From: Nematostella vectensis
Lineage: Eukaryota > Cnidaria > Anthozoa > Actiniaria > Edwardsiidae
NCBI RefSeq assembly: GCF_932526225.1
Contig: NC_064034.1
Location: 15,512,887 to 15,576,886 of the forward strand
Direction: 5' to 3'
Length of the DNA: 64,000 nucleotides
Part shown: positions 20,317-31,270 of the stretch, in pieces
How the letters are laid out: every line of letters begins with the position of its first letter
Numbering within the stretch: the stretch's first letter is position 1
Translations under genes and position numbers: made by a program
The notes under the pieces: generated by a model
What the model was told of the DNA's origin: nothing
Database searches by the model: none
What the model saw: only the letters and a program-made list of their open reading frames with translations

Positions 20317-23300
20317 ATGACTAGAGTTATCTGTCACATTTGTTCTAAAATTATAAGAAAGAACTGTCGTGCTGTCGAATGCGATTCATGTTTACAGTGG
20401 TGTCACTTTAAATGCTCAAAATTGTTGCTTAAACAGTTTAATCATTTATCGCTCACCAACGATTTATGGCTCTGTCATCCCTGCTATTCTGAAGTCTTTC
20501 CCTTTCACAATTTAAACAACAATGATCTATTGGATCTAGTCTTTAATTCCAATACATTGTGCCACTGCTCCCCATTCATTGATCGCGTTCGCCTTGAAAA
20601 TCTTCCTCATCTAGACATAGTTTCTAGTTTGAATTTTCCGAATTTAAGTGACTTTGATTTAGATATTAATATTCCTAGTCAGATTAATTCAAAATACTAC
20701 TCCCCCCATGAATTTCACTCGTCTTATGAGCTTTCAAATTTATCAGACAAATCGCTCTCACTTCTTCATTGTAATATAAGAAGTATTTCAAAAAACTTTG
20801 ATAAATTACAAGATATGCTTTCTACTTTAAATCATCCTTTTAAGTTAATTGCTCTATCTGAAACCTGGCATTCTGACTGTAGAGAGCATATTGCTAATTG
20901 TTCTCTCCCAGGTTTTACTTATATATCGAAACCGACTAAATTTTCAGTTGGGGGAGTAGGTTTATTTATAGCTGTTTCTTTTAATTTCATTTTGAGGGAG
21001 GACTTATCCATTTCAAATGATCAACAAGAATCTTTATGGGTTGAAATACAAAATAATAAGGGTAGCAAAAACATATTATGTGGAGTTATTTACCGCCATC
21101 CAAATAGTTCTCTTGACCCCTTTTTAGAACATTTCTATAAAACCATGGACAAAATCAGTAAGGAGGGAAAGCTCTGCCTTTTTTCAGGTGACATAAATTT
21201 GAATTTATTAAATTCAGACTCCCACCAACAAACAGGGGAATTTCTTAATACTTTATTTTCATATTCTTTTCAGCCACATATCTTGCAACCTACTAGAATA
21301 ACTGATCATTCGGCCACGCTCATAGACAATATATTTTTTAACTCGCTCGAACATAAAACTTGTAGTGGCAATATTGTTTATCCCTTAACAGATCATCTTC
21401 CCAATTTTCTGACAATAGATTCAATTAATATCAATGTCTCAAAAAATGACTTCTACCAAAGGGACTATTCTAGGTTGGATCAGGAAGCTTTAATTAATGA
21501 TTTTAGCCAAATTGATTGGTCTTTACAGTTTTATGGTATGGATAATGTTAACGATATTTTTTCCTGTTTTCTTGCTAAGTCTAATGAAATAATTAATTCC
21601 CATGTTCCAATGAAAAAACTTTCTAGAAAAGAAATTAAATTCAAAGCAAAACCTTGGATATCCAAGGGCATCAGAACTTCGATTAATTATAAGAACAGGC
21701 TCTATAGGAAGTTTATTAAATCTAGAAATCAATATCATTTTGAAAAATACAAAATCTATAGAAATAAATTGAACCATTTAATTGCAATAAGTAAGAGAAA
21801 ATACTATGAAAAGTACTTTAATTTTAACAAATCTAACATAAAAAATATCTGGAAAGGGATAAAAGAAATTGTCGTGCTAAAGCCTAAGGCTCATTTCACA
21901 CCTTCAAAAATTGTATCTTCTAATAAGGTTTTTACCAATGTAAATGAGATAGCAAATGAGTTCAATTACTTCTTTGCTAATGTTGGCAGAAATATCAGCA
22001 ACAATATTCCAAAAGTAAACACTTTATTTTCAGAATTTCTTCCAACAGCTAATTCTAACAGCTTTCTTCTAGCTCCCACATCTACAGAGGAAATTAGAAG
22101 TATAATCTTAGGAATTAAATCAGGTAAAGCTTGTGGTTCTTCTAGCCTTCCAATTACAGTTCTTAAAATACTAAGCTCTATTATTTCAAGGCCTCTGGAG
22201 ATATTATACAATCTGTCCTTTTCTTCTGGCATTGTACCTGATGCCTTCAAAATTGCACGTGTCATACCTATTTACAAATCAGGCTCTCATTTTGACACTT
22301 CTAATTTTAGACCAATATCATTATTATCTATTTTTAATCAGTTACTTGAAAGGTTAATGTATAACAGAGTCATAAAATTTCTAGACAAATACGATATTTT
22401 GTACAAAAATCAATTTGGCTTTCGAGCCAATCATTCTACAGAACATGCTCTTCTGCTTATTACCGATAAAATCCAAAGATCAATTGAGGGTGGTCAATAC
22501 TCTTGTGGCATATTTCTTGATTTTAGCAAAGCTTTTGATACTGTTGATCATAAAATATTATTAGCAAAACTTTATTCATACGGCATCCGTGGCATAGCTT
22601 ATGAATGGTTTGTTTCCTACTTATCAAACAGGCAACAGTTTGTTTCTATTGGTAATGTGTCATCTGCACCACTACCAATAACATGTGGAGTGCCTCAAGG
22701 TTCAGTACTTGGTCCCCTTCTCTTTCTTCTGTACATTAATGATTTTAATAACTGCTCCAACTTATTTGACTTTCATTTATTTGCTGATGATGCCAATTTA
22801 TTTTGTGCCGATTCTTCATTGACATCCTTAGAGACCAAAGTAAACACAGATCTGTATAATATAAATCGTTGGCTTTGTGCAAATAAATTGGCTTTGAACA
22901 TCAGTAAAACTAATTTTGTCATTTTTCGACCAGCACAAAAGAGGCTGGCTAGTTCTATTTCTTTATCAATCAATAATAATACCATTAAACAAAAAAATAA
23001 TATCAAATATCTTGGTGTAGTTATTGACTCCTTTCTTAACTGGAAGGAGCACATTAACCAGTTAAGTAAGAAAATCTCCAGAGGGGTCGGAATAATAGCA
23101 AAGCTGCGTTACTATGTATCACCAACAATTCTCACTCAGCTATATTATTCTCTAATTTATCCATTTCTTACTTATGGTGCTATTATTTGGGGCAACACAT
23201 ATGAATCAACAATCAAGCCTCTTTTTATTTTACAGAAGAAAGCTGTTAGAATCATAACTTTCTCATCTTACATTGAACATACTTCTCCTATCTTTAGAAA

Positions 23301-23610
23301 ACTAAATATCTTGAAATCTCCTGATCTAATCTATTACTTAAACACAATATTTATGTACAAATTTCATTTGAATCTACTTCCAACTCCTTTTGATTCTTTT
23401 TTTACTACGGTTGCTTCAAGGCACAAATATAATACAAGACTGGCTTCTAAATCATCGTACTGCCTCCCTTTACCTCGAACTAATTATGGAAAGTTTAATA
23501 TTCGTTTTAAAGGTGCCTCAATTTGGAATAACATCAAAGAACCTACCAAAACCATGCGTTTGCCTAGCTTCAAGGCTGCAATAAAGACCTCAATCCTTGA
23601 AAATTATTAG
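20317..23610 (+). CDS. LINE ORF2: PHD finger, APE endonuclease, reverse transcriptase
   Basis: 1,097 aa, uninterrupted. Residues 7-55 form a PHD-type zinc finger (CHICSKII...CDSC..WCHFKC...WLCHPC). Residues ~145-370 are an APE-like endonuclease that nicks target DNA (LLHCNIRSISKNF, LIALSETWH with the metal-binding Glu, LFSGDINLNLL, TDHLPNFLTI in the SDH position). Residues ~600-870 are the reverse transcriptase: FRPISLLSIFNQLLERLM, NQFGFRANHSTEHALL, GIFLDFSKAFDTVDH, GVPQGSVLGPLLFLLYINDF and the catalytic FADDANLF (~residue 821). The C-terminal part (KYLGVVIDSFLNW, LTYGAIIWG) is the usual thumb extension. It works by target-primed reverse transcription. CR1/L2-type by architecture; clade needs a tree. 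Confidence 0.9.
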   Translation: MTRVICHICSKIIRKNCRAVECDSCLQWCHFKCSKLLLKQFNHLSLTNDLWLCHPCYSEVFPFHNLNNNDLLDLVFNSNTLCHCSPFIDRVRLENLPHLDIVSSLNFPNLSDFDLDINIPSQINSKYYSPHEFHSSYELSNLSDKSLSLLHCNIRSISKNFDKLQDMLSTLNHPFKLIALSETWHSDCREHIANCSLPGFTYISKPTKFSVGGVGLFIAVSFNFILREDLSISNDQQESLWVEIQNNKGSKNILCGVIYRHPNSSLDPFLEHFYKTMDKISKEGKLCLFSGDINLNLLNSDSHQQTGEFLNTLFSYSFQPHILQPTRITDHSATLIDNIFFNSLEHKTCSGNIVYPLTDHLPNFLTIDSININVSKNDFYQRDYSRLDQEALINDFSQIDWSLQFYGMDNVNDIFSCFLAKSNEIINSHVPMKKLSRKEIKFKAKPWISKGIRTSINYKNRLYRKFIKSRNQYHFEKYKIYRNKLNHLIAISKRKYYEKYFNFNKSNIKNIWKGIKEIVVLKPKAHFTPSKIVSSNKVFTNVNEIANEFNYFFANVGRNISNNIPKVNTLFSEFLPTANSNSFLLAPTSTEEIRSIILGIKSGKACGSSSLPITVLKILSSIISRPLEILYNLSFSSGIVPDAFKIARVIPIYKSGSHFDTSNFRPISLLSIFNQLLERLMYNRVIKFLDKYDILYKNQFGFRANHSTEHALLLITDKIQRSIEGGQYSCGIFLDFSKAFDTVDHKILLAKLYSYGIRGIAYEWFVSYLSNRQQFVSIGNVSSAPLPITCGVPQGSVLGPLLFLLYINDFNNCSNLFDFHLFADDANLFCADSSLTSLETKVNTDLYNINRWLCANKLALNISKTNFVIFRPAQKRLASSISLSINNNTIKQKNNIKYLGVVIDSFLNWKEHINQLSKKISRGVGIIAKLRYYVSPTILTQLYYSLIYPFLTYGAIIWGNTYESTIKPLFILQKKAVRIITFSSYIEHTSPIFRKLNILKSPDLIYYLNTIFMYKFHLNLLPTPFDSFFTTVASRHKYNTRLASKSSYCLPLPRTNYGKFNIRFKGASIWNNIKEPTKTMRLPSFKAAIKTSILENY

Positions 23611-23857
23611 CTTCTATCTAGTTTTTTTGTTTTATTGCATTTTATTTTGCTGCTGCTTTCATGTATTTTGTATTCGTGCCTTGTACGTCCTTGCTATACG
23701 CTCCATTTAATTGAACTATTTTGTGCTGCCTAGCCAGATTAGCTTTTTAGTTACTTCTAGGCAGCCAATACCCAAAATCTGTAATTATTATTTATTTTCT
23801 TACTGTAATTTCTGTGTGTGGTATAAATAAAGTTATATTGTTGTTGTGTTGTTGTTG

Positions 23858-24188
23858 TCTTTTCCCACCTCTGGCTAACATCCTAGGTCTTTTACACTGC
23901 AGTTTTAGCCGCTCAAATGCGTCGTCCGGTCACCTCAATTCGCACTTTCCAGTACACGCTACATGTGTGACTCTTACCAGGTCCTTCCAGACCAACAGAC
24001 ACAGGGTTACCGAAACTTTGCCACCTCTCGACGTCCTTAGCCTATTTTGTTTAAAATCTAGAAGAGTATTTTTAAAAGGAAGTCCCAGCACGTTTTTCAC
24101 TACTCACTACTCAAGGCCAGACGAGTGCAACTTGAGATGGATTAGGGCCACGGGCTTACTACCCTGGTTCCAGAGCCTCGACCGTCTC
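23858..24188. other. No gene recognised
   Basis: Sequence between the LINE tail and the inverted repeat; only a chance ORF. Confidence 0.4.
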
Positions 24189-24435
24189 ACGGGCTTACCA
24201 TCCTAAAGTTGTAATTCGCACGCCGGGGTTAGTTCACAGAGGAACGGACACAGATTACCCCCCCTCCCCCCTCAAAACCCCCCTTTCGCGACTGTTCTAC
24301 CTCAAGACACATGAAACAAAAATAAAGGCAATGAGTGTTTATTTGACCTTTATTCTATGATAAAAAAAACTGAGATCCGTTCTTCTTTAAAATAACCCGG
24401 GCGTGCGAATAACAACATTAGGATGGTAAGCCTGT
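24189..24435. repeat. Foldback: 42-bp inverted repeats around a C-rich spacer
   Basis: 24189-24230 and 24394-24435 are inverted copies matching at about 38 of 42 positions (shared core AGGATGGTAAGCC / its complement). The 163-bp spacer has runs of C (about 24259-24285). It lies about 450 bp upstream of UBE2H. Either a MITE without a recognisable target duplication or a cruciform-forming structure. Confidence 0.75.
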
Positions 24436-24739
24436 GGTAGGGCCTAATTCAAGCGCTTTGCTCGGTCCGACACAGCCGCTTGCTAAGCAACGAGAGCCAG
24501 AACCCGCCATACATCCTCAAAGTCCTGGGTGACACAAAATTTGTTTGTTCTTTTGCTGTTTGTTTTTGTTTTGTTTTTTTTTGTTCGGTATGAGCCAAGG
24601 AATGGAGTAAATGTCGCTTAAATGTATTTTTTGGCTTCACATTGATTATGTAAACTCTTTGTAAGTTGAGATAATTTCTATAAATAAGGATTATAACAGA
24701 TCAATTATTTTTGTTGATCCTTTAAATGATCTCCACGGC

Positions 24740-24891
24740 CGCGAGATTTGGGAGGCGGAGCTTGTGACACACGTGACCAAAATATAATGTTACGTCAACA
24801 AATGAGCCAGAAAATTCAGTGCCCTCCATTGTTTAATACGGAGTAGAAGGTCTTTGGACGGCACATATATTCTAGGATTTAGCTGTTTAGA
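24740..24891 (+). promoter_or_regulatory. Likely UBE2H promoter region
   Basis: In the 150 bp before the UBE2H start codon there is an E-box in USF-type context (ACACGTGACC, CACGTG at 24770-24775) and a CRE-like TTACGTCA at 24790-24797. No TATA box in this stretch, as expected for a housekeeping gene. Function inferred from position and motifs only. Confidence 0.35.
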
Positions 24892-27800
24892 ATGTCATCT
24901 CCGTCGCCAGGGAAGAGGCGGATAGATACTGATGTTATAAAGCTGTATCCTTTCCTAGATGCTATTCTATGCAGCCGGAATTCTGTTGATGAAAGTTGTG
25001 TTGTGAAGACAAAATGGCGCTTGCCTTGCTCTATCACTGCTGTACTTATTATATTATCGATGTTGTTGTGACTGTACTCGTATATACTTTTTTCTTAACT
25101 GATTCCTTTGGTAGAATTGAAAGCAAACACGAAGTGACAATTCTAGGTGGCCTCAACGAATTCATCGTCAAGTTTTTTGGGCCTGTAGGAAGTAAGTCGA
25201 AGGCGCTTGTGTTTTTGTTGTGGTTTTGGTTTTCGCGTCAGTCCATAGACTGTATATATGCTTATCTGTTTTATTTTAGCATGTTCAACACTTTTATGTG
25301 CACGCTACTAAGCCCTACATGATTCCAAGTACTACTATATTTCGCATTTATACGTCCGTGATATTGGCTTTCACTTTTCTATCCGAGGTTTTAACTCAAT
25401 CTTGATTAATAAAACATCATCAACCCGAAGAGTTTGGAAATACATGCCTTAAAATCTATAAAATCTCTCATTTTAATTGCTCGTGATTTTAATTTCATCC
25501 CTGATCCTTCACAATGGCTGTTTTGCCTACTTTTAATGTGTGTTTTCATCATCCTCACGTTTGCATTTTCGTGTTGTGACGTTCAAGTGTTTTTTTTTTC
25601 GTAAGAGCCTTTGTTTACAAAATTATTTTATTGGGATTCCTCACTATCGATGGAACTTGGCTTGTCAAAGCAGGTTATTCTTTTGTAGATTATTTAAACA
25701 TTACGCAGAGACATTGCTCTTCAAAGGATATTGTTATTATGTGTCTTGAAACAGTCCCTCTGTCCATACAATATGCCTTGTGGGGAGCACATCACAAATT
25801 CGTTTCTTGTGCATAACTGTTGTCGCCAGATTTACCTTTTAGTAAATATTTGTAGATATTAAAGATATTTGTAAAGATATTAAATAAATCAAGTCATGAA
25901 GAAGGGAAATCACTTTTCAACGTCATGACGAATAACGTCACTTATACCCAGTATCCCATTTGTGTCTTAATAATAAAAATATGACGTATTCCGTTAAAAT
26001 TTACAGGATATGGTAATTTTGGCTGTTGGGTAGTTAAGATGTAATTACTTTATTTAAAAGGACTATGTATGATATTCTTAATAAACTTTTAAAATGGTCA
26101 TAAGATCATAATGCATTTTAAAACACTACTAATATTCTGATTATTGAACAACATAGAAATTAAAACATCAACTCAAATTGATGCTTAGTCTAACATAGTT
26201 TAAAGCTAAATAACATTTTTATTAGCAGACAATATAGATCATTGCTACTTTTGCAGCAATTAGATTTTATTAACTTTATTAATTTATCACTGTTTCCAAA
26301 TTTTTGTTAGCTGAATTCGAGAGAAAAAAACCCTACATATTGCTTTTCTGTTCTTCTCAGCCCCATATGAAGGTGGTGTATGGAAAGTTCGAGTTGATTT
26401 ACCAGAGAAATACCCATTTAAATCACCATCTATTGGTAAGTTCCTTTAAATCTTTAAACGTTTGTTCACAATAGTGATGACTTATTTCTTGTTTCTGCTT
26501 TCCTATATAGGTTTTGTGAATAAAATATACCACCCAAACATAGATGAAGCGTAAGTATGAACTACAGTAGTGCCATACTTACTCCGACTCTTAAGTGAGA
26601 CAAACATCAGTTCTTGTTACCTGTGTTTGAGTAAGTGTGGTTAATTGAAAAATATATGTTAGCTGCTTATACTTTTATATGAGTCATGAATAAGTATCAC
26701 ATTTTGTGTGTCTTGGATAGAATTCATTCATTTGACAAAAGTAAGAGTAATAGAAAAAACAAATCCAAATTTGGCTAAGGGAAAAAAAGATCAAGATAGC
26801 AGGAAGTCAAGTTATTTGAATTTTATTTGAATATTGAAGGTAACATGAAATTTGATTTGCTGATCTACATCTGCATAATGAATCAGACTTGTATATTGTT
26901 ATTTTGAGGACTGTCAAATAGACATTCATATTTTTTATTGTAAACAACAACAAATGCGGCTGCCTTAACAATCAGACTTAGATCTATAAGTTGAGTTACC
27001 CATACAATTTAATTTTTATTAATGATTCAATTTAGTTTTTTTTATTAAAAGTATACTAACTTTGATGTGGTTTAATAGTGTGCAAATGCCCTCCTCTTAT
27101 AGTTTATGTTTGACTATTCTCAGGTCTGGGACAGTCTGTTTAGATGTAATAAACCAAGCCTGGACAGCTCTTTACGGTATACATTTGGTGACTACTTAAT
27201 ATCATTTACACACTCATGGGGGTTACAGTAGGGCAGGGGTTTCAAGTTTCAGAGCAGGTGGTGGAGATTGATAAGTAGGGGTTGGAAGTTATTTTATTTT
27301 ATTAGTTCAAATAAAAATCAACAACCATAAACAAAACATAAATCAAACATAAATCAACTTTTTTAATGAAAACAAAAGTAGCCGCTGCTCTGTGGAAAAT
27401 AGCTGGCGGTTTTGCCATCTGCCAGGGCCTAATGAACCCCTTGGTGGTGCTTTAATATATAATAGATACCCTTCAGACTGAATGATATACTTAGTTGCAA
27501 TAATCTGGAATTCACTTGAATATCAATAAATAATTTGAGTTAACAACTGCAATACCACAAACCTCTTATCAAATCCCCCAGTTGTACAGGGCTGTCAAAA
27601 CAAGCCGGCAACTGCTGGGGCTCTGCCAGTTACATTTTATTGCCAGTTACTTTTTGCCCAATGTTTAAAATGAGTAATAGAGCTAATTTTGCATCGATCC
27701 CCTTACAACAGACTACTTTTTTAAGTAACTACCTACTTAAGTACATTTTGACAGCCCTGGTTGTGTGAATTATTACTGCAATATTCAATATTGCTTGACA

Positions 27801-28814
27801 TGTTGCACTGTGCTAATCAATCATATGGTTGAATTGCAGATTTATCAAACATATTTGAGTCATTTTTGCCTCAACTGCTATCATATCCAAACCCTATTGA
27901 CCCCCTGAATGGAGACGCAGCAGCATTATTCTTACATAAGCCAGATCAATACAAGGAGAAAATATCAGGTACTTTAGAACAACCCTTTATACCATATCCA
28001 AGGGGGGGGGGGGGCAGCCCATGCTGACATGTATAAAACGTCACATCCCTCAATGCATGGTATGTATACCTCAATTTTACAGACACTCTATCATACCTAC
28101 AAACTCTCTAAACTAAATATCATCAAACCAGGAAAAGAGGCATTCAAACATCCATAAAAAAACATCTCCCATTTTGCCTTAAATGTCTTGTTTTTGTGTG
28201 TGGGAAAAGTGCTTAATCAAAATAGAAAGAAAAGTTTTAGGCAAATATAGCAGAGGTTTGCGAAGGGGTGCCTAGACCATAGATATCCTGTGAAAGTATA
28301 ATACTCCAAAAACTGGAAATCGACTCTGCCAAATTTTCGTCTTTAATAAGACTTCTTCAGGGCAGACTGAAGAAGGTGAATCGTTACAAGCTTATTTACA
28401 TTTGATTCTGATGTAAATAAACTGTGGAAGTATAAGATTTTTTTATTCTTCAATACAAAAACAATGGGTTGTGGTAGTTCAGGGGGGTGCACATGCACCA
28501 TTGCCCCCATCCTTAGATTACACCTGATTACTAAGTTAGAGCAAGACCATTCTCTCGGTTTTGGGGTTACATAGGATGGAAGGTATAAAATAAGTAGCAA
28601 TAGTAGCCACTTTAACTTGGAAGATTGAGAGGCGAAATTTTCCGTCCAATTTTATTGAAAAAGGTTTTTACATTTATTTATTTTTCAATCTACAGAGTAC
28701 ATTAGGAGATATGCCACTGAGGAAGCTCTCAAAGAACAAGAAGAGCTCTCATCATCAAGTGAGAGCATTATTAGTGACTTTTCAGAGGATGAAGCACAGG
28801 ATATGGAGCTATGA
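24892..28814 (+). CDS. UBE2H: Ubiquitin-conjugating enzyme E2 H (seven exons, complete)
   Basis: Catalyses transfer of ubiquitin from E1 to substrates or E3s; UBE2H orthologues work with the CTLH/GID E3 complex. Coding exons: 24892-24944, 25115-25191, 26361-26435, 26511-26550, 27124-27176, 27840-27968, 28696-28814. All introns are GT-AG and the phases join into 546 nt, 181 aa (human 183).

The protein starts [18 protein letters not shown] and keeps the E2 HPN motif (IYHPNIDEA, exon 4). The active-site Cys lies in [16 protein letters not shown] (exon 5). The acidic tail ends [13 protein letters not shown], the UBE2H hallmark. I see no broken residue. Intron 5 holds a small MITE. Identity is very secure. 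Confidence 0.97.
27587..27759. mobile_element. 173-bp MITE in UBE2H intron 5
   Basis: Perfect 14-bp inverted termini CAGGGCTGTCAAAA (27587-27600) and its reverse complement (27746-27759), with 5'-CAGGG ends as in hAT-type MITEs. Flanks GTTGTA (left) and GTTGTG (right) adjoin the ends and could be a decayed 8-bp target duplication. Confidence 0.6.
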
Positions 28815-31270
28815 CCCAGGCTGCAATATTTTTATATCCAGATTATAGCTATTATAGCCCCTAGATGGGAGTTTGGGCATCCCTGTGTACATAAGAGCTC
28901 TCTTACTCCCTCAAAATCTCTTCAAATATTCGTATGTGCAGATGTATTATATTTATTTTCAGCAGCCTCGTTGAGGCTCAATTGTTTTAGAGGTTTTTAA
29001 TTTATAAATATTTCTGGGAACTTGATAATTGTGTGGAGTCAAAGACGCGGATAGGAAGTACTTAACTGTAGCCATCTCGTTTTTATTCTAGCTAATTTTA
29101 CGATAGAAATTTCGGTGTGTGTTTGGCTGGGTGAAAATTTTACTGGATGCCTTAACTCCCTTATTTCAATTCATTGCCATGAGGTTATTTACCGTCAGAG
29201 AGTGCGCGCTGGTAAGCGTCTTGTTGTCATAGTTACAGGGGCGTATTCAGAATTGGAAATTCTCCAAAATCATCCAGGTCGTTGTGTATGTAAATGTATA
29301 CTGCTATTTTAACCTTGAATACAAGACATTACGGCCTATGTGAAAAGTAAGCTACAATACGGATTCGATGATAATAGCGTTCATTATCTCGTTTGTAAAC
29401 TTTAAAGCCCCTGCAAACATCGCCACAGCGTAGCCAAAAGTAAAGATTCGCTGTTTGAAACATGCTCGGAGGCGCAGTGCAGTAGTTCGCCAGCATTCCC
29501 TTATCTCATGGTCAGCCGAGCGTAGCGTTGCAAGCTTATGTTGGCGATGATTACACTGGGCTATTTCCTCTCCTATTGATTCGATTAAAGAGTTTCCACG
29601 CATTTTATTAGCCGCTTAAACAGCGTCTGTCAGTCTCTATTTTGTCATCCTAGCAAAGTACAAAGTGTGAAGAAGCATCCATTCCATTGGCTGATTTAGG
29701 GAAGCCAATGCGACACTTTGGTAATGCCAATGCGATTGATTTGGTAAATAAAGTATTAAACTTTGGTTTTAGGTGGTTACTGTATTTCGAGATTCATCAC
29801 ATTTGTGCCTTCCAATATAAAATAAAAACAATAACAAAGGTGTGGCTGACAAGGGCGCTTTAAGTTATAAGCCTACTATAGACTCTTGTTAACACTATGC
29901 GTTTACTACAGTCTCTGACTTTTTGCCAACTTGTCCAGTGAAAGGGTGTGGTGGGTGAGTAAAACAGCGCACTGTGCCCCTTTAGCTTGGTATCGTTTTG
30001 TGGCTTAGGTAAGACAAAGTTGGGTTCCGCCTGTGCGTAAGTTACCTCTGGCGTGTTAATTCTCTTATCTACAGCACTGTATATAGAACACTGTACACCT
30101 ATAGTATCAGCTAGAATTGACTTGATATAATGAGTGTAGTAATTTAATAGTTGCATCGTATTTTAATATCTGCGTATAGGTATGTCTATTTGCTTGAAAT
30201 TAATGTTTATAAAAGGAATCTCTTTTAATAAAGAAAAGCCTTCCTGATGAATCGACTGTTTATTTTGAAACACACCCTATAATATTATTTTGCAGTGCAT
30301 TGTTTTTACTGCTTATAGATTCTACCAAACACCGTAGAATTACCTGACCATAAGGACCTAGACACATGTATCAATTGTAGAATAAGAAAAAAATATGATT
30401 ACCACGTCAGACTGTGTAGCCACGCCAAAAGTGGGCCATTTCTGCTTATTAGAGGAAAGTTAAATATCAAACGTTTTCCATATGATACCCCACCCTCTCA
30501 GCAAATCCTAGCTACGCCCCCGTAGATTATTCCATTTTTGGACATATTGCCTAGGAAAAGCAATCGTCCCTCAGCCGTAGATCATGGGTAGGATTGTCCT
30601 GTATTTGACGAATAGATCTCATTTTTGCGTGCTTCTGTCCTTTAATAGATGCACAGATGACGTCACAGCGTGTCATGGACAAAAAAGTACGCAACGAGAC
30701 GCAGTCGATCTTGTTTTCTTACGTTACAATCTAGTTTTAATGAACACGAGCGCATGCTGAAGCCTTGACCGGGCGAGTGTCGTTTTATGAAGCTATATAA
30801 AGGTTTGCTTATCAAGATCTGCCTCGTACCCAGGCGCTTACTAGCCATGCTCCATCAGCACTAACCTTCCCATGGTTCATTGTGCTCACTTGTCTCGCAT
30901 AATTGCTTTCCGCGGCAGTGATATTTTGTTTTAGTGACTTGAAACGCCTTGGTACGAGGCAGCACATATATCTTGTTTAAGTTAAAGGGTGCGCAGAACG
31001 CATAAAATAAAGTAATGGAATAAAGAGGTCCGCTTTCCCGTCCAAGAATGCAATGCTTATGGTTCGTTGCTTTTACTAGAACCCAAAATGGGGAAAGTTT
31101 GCATATGCCGCCTAAGATAAAAACATTATATTTAGTGGCATATGTCACAACGGAAACTTCTCGCTTCATTTGTTCCTTGCTGAGAAGCATCCAGAGGCAC
31201 TCAACCGCCAACATTCTATTCATAACTGATAGTTTCTCATTACTTCTGTCAGGCTAAACGAAATACAAAA
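28815..31270. other. UBE2H 3' UTR and intergenic DNA
   Basis: Begins with the UBE2H 3' UTR. Nothing else recognised except short chance ORFs. A splice-acceptor-like TTCTGTCAG at about 31244-31252 just before the next gene suggests a 5' UTR intron. A TATATAAAG at about 30793 could be a promoter element for that gene. Confidence 0.4.

Larger units (their letters stand above)
19428..23857 (+). mobile_element. Near-complete non-LTR retrotransposon (CR1/L2-like)
   Basis: Two long intact ORFs, 85 bp apart, followed by a 247-bp 3' UTR. The 3' end has AATAAA at about 23826 and a TTG-type microsatellite tail (TTGTTGTTGTGTTGTTGTTG), like the short tandem tails of CR1/L2 elements. No frameshift or nonsense codon in either ORF, so it may be recently active. 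The 5' limit is unknown; 19428 is only the ORF1 start. Confidence 0.8.

Noticed and set aside
24996..25322. 108-codon ORF
   Set aside because: It runs through UBE2H intron 1 and exon 2; the real product is the spliced E2 enzyme.
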